Shown one piece after another: positions 1-4,862 of a stretch of DNA of 5,450 nucleotides; position 1 is the stretch's first letter, and each line of letters opens with the position of its first letter. The position numbers and the translations under genes were made by a program. The notes below the pieces were generated by a model, which saw only the letters and a list, made by a program, of their open reading frames with translations, did no database searches and was not told the origin of the DNA. Source of the stretch: Helicobacteraceae bacterium. Its GTDB lineage: Bacteria > Campylobacterota > Campylobacteria > Campylobacterales > SZUA-545. Location of the stretch: contig QKHD01000074.1 of NCBI GenBank assembly GCA_003250175.1, forward strand, positions 1 through 5,450, written 5' to 3'.

Positions 1-1080
1 GGCGGACTCTTCTAAAATCGTGTAGGTTCCCCAAGGGCGGTGGGCGGTCATATGAATATTGTGCAGGTCGTTTTTTTCTTCCTTAAGGCGGGCGACGATC
101 TGTTTGACCTTCTGGCCGCTTCCTTTTTTGGCAATCAGCAGGGCATCGGCGGTATCGACGATCATCAGGTCTTCGACATCCACCGTGGCAATCATGCGTT
201 CATGACCGATAATGAGGTTATCGCGGCTATCCAGGTGGAGCGTATTGGATTCGGTGGTATTGCCGGAAGTGTCTTTAGGCAGCACTTCGTAGAGGGATTC
301 GAAGCTCCCCATATCGGACCACCCGATGGTGCTGGGGATCACCTTGACTTTGGTGCTCTTTTCCATGACCGCGTAATCGATGCTATCCTCCGGAATGGCG
401 AGCATATCGTCCAGGTCGATACGCACGGCCTGGTCCCGTTTGGCCTTTTCAAAAGCCGTTTTGGATTGCTGATAGATCTCCGGAGCGTAGCGCTGCAGTT
501 CCTCTAAAAAACTTTTGGCACTAAAGCAGAAAATGCCGCTGTTCCAGTAGTAATTGCCCTGGTCAATGTAGCGTTGTGCCGTTTGGCGGTCGGGTTTTTC
601 TTTAAAGGAGCGTACGTCATTGCCATCGGCTTCAATATAACCGTAACCGGTCTCCGGATACTCCGGAGTAATCCCGAAGGTGACCAGATAGCCTTGGCCG
701 GCCAGTTTTTTGGCCACTGTCAGCACGGCACCATAGGCTGTTTCGTCATTGACCAGGTGGTCGGACGGTGTCACCAAAAGAATCTCCTCCGGATCAACCA
801 TCAACGCCGCCAAGGCGATGGCCGGGGCCGTATTGCGCCCCACCGGCTCAAGGAGAAATTCAGCGCGAGCACCAATCTCATCCAGTTGATCCAGGGCCAT
901 AAAGTATTGTTCCTGATTGGTGATAATGATGCTTTTATCGCAATGGTTCCGGTTGCGTTCATAGGTTTTTTGAAAGAGGGAACGTCCCTGGAAAAGCTTA
1001 TTGTACTGCTTGGGAAAAAGCGTACGGGAAATAGGCCAGAGGCGGGTTCCGGAACCTCCGGAGAGGATTATGTTGGTCAT
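1..1080 (-). CDS. manC: Mannose-1-phosphate guanylyltransferase / mannose-6-phosphate isomerase (bifunctional, C-terminus cut by window edge)
   Basis: The enzyme makes GDP-mannose from mannose-1-phosphate and GTP; the fused type II isomerase converts fructose-6-phosphate to mannose-6-phosphate. It is cytoplasmic and supplies mannose, fucose or rhamnose-type sugars for surface polysaccharide. The window holds 360 codons of a family usually 450-480 long. Visible motifs: the nucleotide-binding signature GGSGTRLWPISR (residues 8-19) followed by FPKQ (22-25); EPVGRNTAPAI (78-88); PSDH (105-108); EKP (161-163); YWNSGIF (178-184); and IGWSDMGSF (252-260). HRPWGTY (347-353) opens the cupin isomerase domain, so nearly all of that domain lies outside the window. 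The ATG at 1080 fits the family N-terminus and has GGAG five bases upstream (1086-1089). It lies 58 bp downstream of the ligase gene on the same strand, so co-transcription is possible, although the two functions are unrelated. Identity is confident; fusion to a complete isomerase is inferred from the start of the cupin domain. Confidence 0.95.
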   Translation of the reverse strand, partial: MTNIILSGGSGTRLWPISRTLFPKQYNKLFQGRSLFQKTYERNRNHCDKSIIITNQEQYFMALDQLDEIGARAEFLLEPVGRNTAPAIALAALMVDPEEILLVTPSDHLVNDETAYGAVLTVAKKLAGQGYLVTFGITPEYPETGYGYIEADGNDVRSFKEKPDRQTAQRYIDQGNYYWNSGIFCFSAKSFLEELQRYAPEIYQQSKTAFEKAKRDQAVRIDLDDMLAIPEDSIDYAVMEKSTKVKVIPSTIGWSDMGSFESLYEVLPKDTSGNTTESNTLHLDSRDNLIIGHERMIATVDVEDLMIVDTADALLIAKKGSGQKVKQIVARLKEEKNDLHNIHMTAHRPWGTYTILEESA

Positions 1081-1138
1081 CACATCTCCATAAAACAGAT
1101 GGGTGATTTTAGCCTAGGGCATCTGACACGGCACTAAG

Positions 1139-1945
1139 TCAGGGACGGATACGCCAAAACGAGGCGAAGCGAGGCAGTCCGGAGGTGGTGAAGCCATGGT
1201 GTTTAAAGGTTACAACGGTTCCGATGGGAGGTGGGTTTTTTCGTTCCTCATCGCTGAGTCCGGAGCCAAGATAGAAGGTTTTGCCATCGGCCAGACGAAC
1301 ATGCAGGGCTCCCACCATGCCGGAGTATTTTCCATTGCCCTCTTTGTAGCCGATAACGGTGCCTTCCATGTCGTCGCTTGGTTTTAGCTTGAGGAGACCG
1401 GCATGTCTTGCCGGTATATAAGGTAGAGCCGGATTTTTAAGCATGACCCCCTCTGCGCCTTTTTTGGCCAACTCACGCATAATGATTTTGGCTTCATGGA
1501 TAGAGTGGATCATGTGTTGGGGAATGATCGCTACATTGGGGTTGGGATGACGCGCAAACCAATCCTGCACCTTGGCAATCCGGAGTGTAAAATTACCGTC
1601 GGAATGGGGCGCTTCAAATATTTGATAGGTCACTTGCTCCCATCTAGTATCCGGTGTTTGGCTTAAAACGATGGACGCGGTCTGCTGAAATTTTCCTCTC
1701 CCGATCCACAGTTCACCATCCAAGGGAAAAGGGGGAAAAAGGCGCAGGAATTTTTTGGGTGGATGTAACGCCTTGCCTTGTCGTGAAAGGAGTTGATGAC
1801 CATTCCAGTAAGCCCGGATTCCATCCAATTTTTCGCTCAGGAGCCATCCGGAGACATTTTGATCGGTGTAGCTCAGGCCGTGTTCAATCTCCGGAGCAGC
1901 GAGAAGAAGAGGGTAAAATATGAGGAAAATAAAAAGTACTTTCAG
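1139..1945 (-). CDS. ligE: Small exported ATP-dependent DNA ligase (LigE type), apparent CTG start
   Basis: This enzyme seals nicks in duplex DNA through a lysyl-AMP intermediate. As read, it has 268 residues and only the minimal core. The adenylation domain has motif I SEKLDGIR with catalytic Lys39, motif III DGEL (76-79), motif IIIa FEAP (110-113), motif IV EGVMLK (165-170) and motif V LKLK (185-188). An OB-fold of about 75 residues starts near 193. The first 17 residues (MKVLFIFLIFYPLLLAA) form a Sec-type signal peptide, as in the periplasmic LigE class. The start is odd. In frame there is no ATG, GTG or TTG between the upstream stop (1967-1969) and Lys39; a TTG just after Lys39 would delete the catalytic lysine. 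CTG at 1945 sits five bases after a strong AAGGAG (1951-1956) and begins exactly at the signal peptide. The out-of-frame ATG at 1949 is only one base from AAGGAG. A one-base sequence error is the alternative. Divergent from comEA. Confidence 0.9.
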   Translation of the reverse strand: MKVLFIFLIFYPLLLAAPEIEHGLSYTDQNVSGWLLSEKLDGIRAYWNGHQLLSRQGKALHPPKKFLRLFPPFPLDGELWIGRGKFQQTASIVLSQTPDTRWEQVTYQIFEAPHSDGNFTLRIAKVQDWFARHPNPNVAIIPQHMIHSIHEAKIIMRELAKKGAEGVMLKNPALPYIPARHAGLLKLKPSDDMEGTVIGYKEGNGKYSGMVGALHVRLADGKTFYLGSGLSDEERKNPPPIGTVVTFKHHGFTTSGLPRFASFWRIRP

Positions 1946-1950
1946 GCATG

Positions 1951-1956
1951 CTCCTT
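1951..1956 (-). promoter_or_regulatory. Ribosome binding site that decides the ligE start
   Basis: AAGGAG on the minus strand is followed by CATGC and then CTG, giving the usual five-base spacer to CTG. The ATG inside CATGC would have a one-base spacer and reads a 21-codon frame (ending at 1884) without similarity to anything I recognise. The site therefore favours initiation at CTG 1945. Confidence 0.6.
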
Positions 1957-1969
1957 TTTGGATAAATTA

Positions 1970-1988
1970 AATATACATTAAGTATATT
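1970..1988. promoter_or_regulatory. Palindrome forming overlapping divergent -10 elements (ligE / comEA)
   Basis: The sequence AATATACattaaGTATATT is a perfect 7-bp inverted repeat with a 5-bp spacer, near the middle of the 71-bp intergenic space. Its right arm reads TATATT (1983-1988), a good -10 for comEA with an expected transcript start near 1995. Its left arm read on the minus strand gives TATATT (1975-1970), a good -10 for ligE with a start near 1963. Neither has a convincing -35, which is common for Campylobacterota promoters. It could also be a repressor operator. Promoter activity is inferred. Confidence 0.45.
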
Positions 1989-2016
1989 AATAAACTTCAA
2001 TATAAAGGAGAATAAA

Positions 2017-2265
2017 ATGAAGTATCTCGTCTTCTTTCTCTTTTCGTTTTCAGTTATGTGGGCACAGGTGGATATCAACCATGCCAATAAAGGTGAACTC
2101 ATGAGCCTGAAAGGTATTGGTGAGTCAAAAGCCGAGGCGATTATCGCCTACCGAACCAAGCAGTGCTTCGCTTCAATGGATGATTTAATGAATGTTAAGG
2201 GAATCGGGGTGTCTACGGTTGAGAAAAACCGTAATGATATTTTGATTCGTAAGTGTGAAAAATAA
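2017..2265 (+). CDS. comEA: ComEA-like periplasmic DNA-binding protein (helix-hairpin-helix)
   Basis: ComEA-type proteins bind double-stranded DNA that has entered the periplasm and help pull it in during natural transformation. The 82-residue product has a Sec signal peptide (about 1-16, ending in MWA before Gln17). The mature part is almost entirely one paired helix-hairpin-helix unit: VDINHANKGELMSLKGIGESKAE-type first half (18-40) with KGIG hairpin, and FASMDDLMNVKGIG second half (about 51-64) with a second KGIG. It has no separate membrane anchor, matching the short single-domain ComEA of Gram-negatives rather than the longer Bacillus form. The ATG at 2017 follows AAAGGAG (2004-2010) with a six-base spacer. 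It is divergent from the exported DNA ligase, consistent with shared periplasmic DNA handling. Helix-hairpin-helix proteins of this size can also be general periplasmic DNA binders, so a competence role is inferred. Confidence 0.9.
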   Translation: MKYLVFFLFSFSVMWAQVDINHANKGELMSLKGIGESKAEAIIAYRTKQCFASMDDLMNVKGIGVSTVEKNRNDILIRKCEK

Positions 2266-2269
2266 AACA

Positions 2270-2292
2270 GGGGAGGGCTAAACGCTCTCCTC
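2270..2292 (-). terminator. Hairpin between convergent comEA and the 2278-2496 gene
   Basis: Bases 2270-2278 and 2284-2292 form a 9-bp stem with loop TAAAC; as plus-strand RNA it contains two G-U pairs, as minus-strand RNA these become A-C mismatches. A T-rich run (TGTTTTATTTTT) follows only on the minus strand, so it most likely ends the leftward gene, whose stop lies within it. Plus-strand use lacks a U-tract and is doubtful. Confidence 0.4.
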
Positions 2293-2496
2293 CCGCTCGA
2301 AGCGGACAAACCTCTGGGGGTTGAGCCCCCGTCTTTCAAAGCGTCTCTCCAAAAGCTCCCAGGCAATTTTCTTATTATTATGATCGGCATCTAGCAGATT
2401 CATCATATCTTCGAGCGCCCTCCCTGTCAGGCCAACGATTTGGCAATGTTGTCTGAATTCTTGATTGTTGATAAGTTGAAGTCGGTGGTAGTTCAT
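2278..2496 (-). CDS. Hypothetical small soluble helical protein, 72 residues
   Basis: I do not recognise this family. The product, starting MNYHRLQLINNQEF, has no signal peptide or membrane segment. It looks all-helical, with an acidic stretch (LEDMMNLLDADH, about 30-41) and then an Arg-rich helix (LLERRFERRG, about 49-58); charge is well mixed. Codon use is even and sensible, which is the main reason to call it real. The ATG at 2496 was chosen over the upstream GTG (2577) and ATG (2568) because none of the three has a strong ribosome site, because the extra 27 residues look less protein-like, and because TATACT (2532-2537, minus) is a plausible -10 that would put the transcript start near 2525. 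It converges on comEA, stops 12 bp apart. Confidence 0.55.
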   Translation of the reverse strand: MNYHRLQLINNQEFRQHCQIVGLTGRALEDMMNLLDADHNNKKIAWELLERRFERRGLNPQRFVRFEREESV

Positions 2497-2835
2497 CGTC
2501 TGTCTTTCGAACGGTATAAAATAATGGGATGAGTATATTTCAGAAGGGTTGCCGAAAGGTTTCAGCATGCTAACCACGGTGCTTTATCTTTGAGTAAGGG
2601 GTAGATAATGTGAGCTTGTTGTGCGATAAAGCAACCGTAGTCCTCAAGGGAGGTGCATGAAAATTCAAGAAGATATTCGTGGCTTCTATCTTCTTTCTTG
2701 TTTGCAGCCAACGTAATCTTAATGAACAGTTGTGACTTTTTTGTGATTTTTCAGAAGAGTTTTTTATTTTCGTTGACATTTTGCAAAAAAATTGATGAAA
2801 AAGGCTTTATTGAGAGAAGACAGGAAGACCTGTCT
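2497..2835. other. Intergenic stretch of about 340 bp, no supported gene
   Basis: Open frames exist here but none has both a ribosome site at normal spacing and protein-like composition. A TTGACA hexamer occurs at 2774-2779 on the plus strand, but the best -10 seventeen bases on (TGAAAA) is poor. A GGGAGG ribosome-site-like string (2648-2653) precedes an ATG at 2657 that gives only 19 codons. The stretch carries the upstream region of the 2278-2496 gene and the hairpin at 2817-2836. It may be decayed coding sequence or hold an unseen small RNA. Confidence 0.4.
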
Positions 2836-2836
2836 T
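2817..2836 (-). terminator. Hairpin at the end of the 39-codon gene
   Basis: AAGACAGG and CCTGTCTT form a perfect 8-bp stem with a four-base loop, overlapping the stop codon of the small leftward gene. Downstream on the minus strand is CTCTCAATAAAGCC and then TTTTT, so the U-tract is displaced by about 14 bases. It may act as a weak terminator or as a 3' stabilising stem. Confidence 0.45.
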
Positions 2837-2955
2837 TAGTTGGAGCAGCTGTTGTGGCAGCCGGATGATTTCTTGTTGTCCTTGGCGAAGAAGCTGATAA
2901 GAGCCAGGGAGTAAACAAGGGTCAGAACCGGAAAGATGTATTCTTCAAAATGCAT
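2836..2955 (-). CDS. Small single-span membrane protein with C-terminal CHxxC, 39 residues
   Basis: This short gene is easily missed. The product begins MHFEEYIFPVLTLVYS; residues 7-23 form one hydrophobic segment long enough to cross the membrane. It is followed by a positive cluster (K25, K28, K29) and a polar tail with Cys33, His34 and Cys37. The acidic N-terminus and basic tail predict the N-terminus outside and the Cys/His tail in the cytoplasm. AAGGA lies six bases before the ATG at 2955, and the frame ends in a hairpin. The tail loosely recalls the small Cys-rich membrane proteins found beside feoB, but those have more cysteines and no feo gene is seen here, so I give no function. Metal binding or an accessory role in a membrane complex is conceivable. 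Confidence 0.65.
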   Translation of the reverse strand: MHFEEYIFPVLTLVYSLALISFFAKDNKKSSGCHNSCSN

Positions 2956-3115
2956 GGTTTGTCCTTTGTAAAAATAAATAATTTGATTGAGACCAGACGA
3001 AAAAACAGCCATGAGATTTAATGATGGTCAAAACGAAAAAATTGTGTTGAGATTTATGTGTTCTAAAATCGATACATCGTGTGGAAAATGTGAGAGGGAA
3101 TCGAAGAAAAAAACT
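2956..3115. other. AT-rich intergenic region between tRNA-fMet and the small membrane gene
   Basis: No coding frame is supported. It must contain the promoter of the small leftward gene unless that gene depends on read-through from the tRNA operon. TTGACC (3031-3026, minus) is the best -35 but has no good -10 at 16-18 bp. The side next to the tRNA is a run of seven T on the minus strand. Confidence 0.5.
3107..3113 (-). terminator. T-tract immediately after tRNA-fMet
   Basis: Minus-strand TTTTTTT starts only two bases after the encoded CCA end. No separate hairpin is present; the T-arm and acceptor stem of the tRNA itself would be the nearest structure. It is a probable end of the tRNA transcript, perhaps a leaky one. 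Confidence 0.4.
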
Positions 3116-3192
<77 letters not shown>

Positions 3193-3218
3193 ATAAATGC
3201 AACCAATCAACAACAAAG

Positions 3219-3292
3219 TGGCTGGGGTACAAGGATTCGAACCTCGATAGACTGAACCAAAATCAGTAGTCCTGCCGTTAGACGATACCCCA
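3219..3292 (-). tRNA. tRNA-Gln (UUG)
   Basis: This 74-base gene has its CCA end encoded. Acceptor stem TGGGGTA pairs with TACCCCA, with discriminator G. The anticodon loop TTTTGGT in stem ACTGA/TCAGT gives anticodon UUG. The T-arm CGAGG TTCGAAT CCTTG has one G-U pair. The U1-A72 pair is typical of bacterial tRNA-Gln. It is the first gene after the strong leftward promoter at 3320-3348. Confidence 0.96.
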
Positions 3293-3319
3293 ACACTCTA
3301 AACTGTTGTTGTGGACGGA

Positions 3320-3348
3320 ATTATAGGCAAAAGATGCTTATTTGTCAA
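3320..3348 (-). promoter_or_regulatory. Consensus sigma-70 promoter of the tRNA-Gln/fMet operon
   Basis: On the minus strand TTGACA (3348-3343) is followed after exactly 17 bp by TATAAT (3325-3320). Both hexamers are perfect matches. The expected start is near 3313, about 20 bases before tRNA-Gln. Such strength fits stable RNA expression. Confidence 0.92.
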
Positions 3349-3396
3349 GGCGTTGGCAACAAAAAAACTATATTTTCCATTTGTAACATTAATTAA

Positions 3397-3424
3397 TTGT
3401 TTATAACCACTTTTACGACATAAT
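3397..3424 (+). promoter_or_regulatory. Likely murA promoter
   Basis: TTGTTT (3397-3402) and CATAAT (3419-3424) are separated by 16 bp, with an expected start near 3431 and a leader of about 25 bases to murA. The -35 overlaps a short AT palindrome (ATTAATTAAT, 3388-3397). The match is moderate; it faces away from the tRNA promoter about 50 bp distant. Confidence 0.45.
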
Positions 3425-3455
3425 ACGCGACAAAATCACTTCAGTAAGGCCATTC

Positions 3456-4718
3456 TTGGATTTTATCGAGATTGTAGGGAACGGACCCCTCCACGGAGAA
3501 ATCAGTATTTCAGGTGCTAAAAATGCCGCGCTGCCTATTCTGGCAGCGACCATTTTGGCCAAGGGCAACGTGTGCGTCAAGAACCTTCCGGACGTGAAGG
3601 ACATCAAGACCTTTTTAAAGCTCCTTGACCTCCTTGGCAGCACCCACGAAGAAGTCGGCGACTGCTTCGTGATCAACACGACCAACCTCAACAGTACCAC
3701 AGCCACGTATGATATCGTCAAAACGATGCGGGCATCTATTCTGGTGCTTGGGCCGCTTTTGGCACGTTTTGGCGAGTGCCGCGTCTCGCTGCCTGGTGGA
3801 TGCGCCATCGGGCAGCGTCCCGTTGGCCTTCACCTTAAGGCTCTGGAGCAGATGGGTGCGGTCATTACCATCGAAAATGGCTACATCCATGCCACGGCAC
3901 CCAAAGGGCTGCATGGCAAAGTGATCGTCTTTGACAAGATCACCGTGACCGGCTCGGAAAACGTTATCATGGCGGCGGCCCTGGCCAAGGGGACGTCCAA
4001 GATCGTCAATGTCGCCAAAGAACCGGAAGTGGTGCAGCTCTGCCAGATGCTGCAAAGTGCCGGTGTTGTGATCCGTGGCCTGGGCAGCGATGAGATCGAA
4101 ATCGAAGGGACCGATGGCAGACTGCTGGAGATTCCTGATATTACCGTCATTCCGGATCGTATCGAAGCGGGCACCTATCTCTGTGCCGCAGCGATCTCCA
4201 AAAGCACGCTGACCCTGAAAAAAGTCCAGCCCCTTCATCTCGAAGCGGTGATCCAGAAACTGGAAGAGATGGGGCTCAGTTTTGATATCGGCAGCGACAC
4301 CATGACCATCTATCCGGTAGAGAAGCTCAAACCGGTGGATATCGTGACCACGGAGTACCCCGGTTTTCCTACGGATATGCAAGCACAGTTTATGGCGCTG
4401 GCAACCCAGGCCGAGGGGGTCAGCGTCATCGAAGAGCGCCTCTTTGAAAACCGCCTGATGCACGTCAGCGAACTGCAGCGTCTGGGTGCTAAGATCAAGC
4501 TCAAGGGTCACACCGCCACCGTAACCGGCCCGTGTGAACTGCAGGGCAGTGATGTCATGGCCACCGACCTGCGTGCCAGCAGCGCCCTGGTTCTAGCCGG
4601 TTTGATTGCCAAGGGTATCACCCGTGTCCACCGTATCTACCACCTCGACCGCGGCTACGAACGTCTCGAGGAAAAACTCTCCAATATCGGAGCCAACATC
4701 ACCCGCGGGAAGGAGTAA
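3456..4718 (+). CDS. murA: UDP-N-acetylglucosamine 1-carboxyvinyltransferase (MurA)
   Basis: MurA transfers enolpyruvate from PEP to UDP-GlcNAc, the first committed cytoplasmic step of peptidoglycan synthesis. The 420-residue length is normal for the family. Landmarks: SGAKNAALPIL (19-29) with Lys22 and Asn23; Arg92; the active-site loop LPGGCAIGQRP (112-122) with catalytic Cys116, so the usual fosfomycin target residue is present; PDRIEAGTY (233-241); and YPGFPTDMQAQ (301-311) with the catalytic Asp307. After the loop this protein reads PVGLH where I expect PVDLH, a change of a residue near the uridine site. The start is TTG: no in-frame ATG or GTG lies upstream, AAGG (3446-3449) is six bases before it, and the N-terminus aligns with the family. 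It appears monocistronic, bounded by a divergent tRNA operon and by its own terminator. Confidence 0.98.
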   Translation: MDFIEIVGNGPLHGEISISGAKNAALPILAATILAKGNVCVKNLPDVKDIKTFLKLLDLLGSTHEEVGDCFVINTTNLNSTTATYDIVKTMRASILVLGPLLARFGECRVSLPGGCAIGQRPVGLHLKALEQMGAVITIENGYIHATAPKGLHGKVIVFDKITVTGSENVIMAAALAKGTSKIVNVAKEPEVVQLCQMLQSAGVVIRGLGSDEIEIEGTDGRLLEIPDITVIPDRIEAGTYLCAAAISKSTLTLKKVQPLHLEAVIQKLEEMGLSFDIGSDTMTIYPVEKLKPVDIVTTEYPGFPTDMQAQFMALATQAEGVSVIEERLFENRLMHVSELQRLGAKIKLKGHTATVTGPCELQGSDVMATDLRASSALVLAGLIAKGITRVHRIYHLDRGYERLEEKLSNIGANITRGKE

Positions 4719-4744
4719 CCTCTCCTCCCGTTCCCTCTTTTTTT
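4706..4744 (+). terminator. Rho-independent terminator of murA
   Basis: CGGGAAGGAG (4706-4715) pairs with CTCCTCCCG (4722-4730) as a 9-bp GC-rich stem with one bulged A and loop TAACCT. TTCCCTC and then seven T (4738-4744) follow. The stem includes the last codons of murA and the stop codon sits in the loop. A second pairing, GGGAA with TTCCC (4731-4735), would bring the stem nearer the T-tract. Confidence 0.8.
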
Positions 4745-4754
4745 AAACTTTCCT

Positions 4755-4794
4755 TTGTCATTAAACCGTCTCTGTTTTGTCCTTTTCCCGTTGT
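4755..4794 (+). promoter_or_regulatory. Candidate Pho-box-like array upstream of the phosphatase gene
   Basis: Four 7-base units start exactly 11 bp apart: TTGTCAT (4755), CCGTCTC (4766), TTGTCCT (4777) and CCGTTGT (4788). Against the enterobacterial Pho half-site CTGTCAT they match at 6, 4, 5 and 4 positions. The 7+4 spacing is that of PhoB sites. TATCGT (4808-4813) could be the -10. The region is rich in T and C, so chance is a real alternative, and Campylobacter jejuni PhosR is reported to use a different box. Confidence 0.3.
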
Positions 4795-4814
4795 CAAATT
4801 GTTGACGTATCGTC
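4793..4814. repeat. Two overlapping short inverted repeats before the phosphatase gene
   Basis: GTCAA-attg-TTGAC (4793-4806) and GACG-tat-CGTC (4804-4814) are perfect small palindromes sharing three bases. They lie about 50-70 bp before the start codon, where an operator would be expected. They may form mutually exclusive hairpins or a regulator site; no function is shown by the sequence. Confidence 0.35.
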
Positions 4815-4862
4815 ACGGCCCTTCCTTACACTTCCTGCGATATTCATATTTAAAGGAAGAGA

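Noticed and set aside
1096..1125. CAGATG/CATCTG inverted repeat between ligE and manC
   Set aside because: Only 6 bp with an 18-bp spacer and no T-tract; not enough for a terminator or attenuator call.
40..1137. Plus-strand open frames of 155 and 187 codons at the left end
   Set aside because: They are antisense to the guanylyltransferase gene, whose motifs run unbroken on the minus strand.
1884..1949. ATG-started frame overlapping the ligase signal peptide
   Set aside because: The ATG is one base from AAGGAG and the 21-codon product has no sense; the overlapping frame encodes a textbook signal peptide followed by the ligase.
2657..2716. 19-codon frame after GGGAGG
   Set aside because: Too short, spacer only three bases, and the product shows no feature that supports it.
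2570..2779. Minus-strand frame of 69 codons
   Set aside because: No ribosome site, Lys/Ser/Thr-rich low-complexity product, and overlap with the upstream region of the 2278-2496 gene.
2653..2868. Plus-strand frame of 71 codons starting at GTG
   Set aside because: The ribosome-site string abuts the start with no spacer, composition is biased to Phe/Ser from T-rich DNA, and its end overlaps the better supported minus-strand small gene.
3615..4511. Long minus-strand open frame (298 codons) opposite murA
   Set aside because: It lies wholly antisense to a clear, complete murA; the His/Asp/Leu-rich product is the usual shadow of GC-rich coding sequence and has no recognisable domain.
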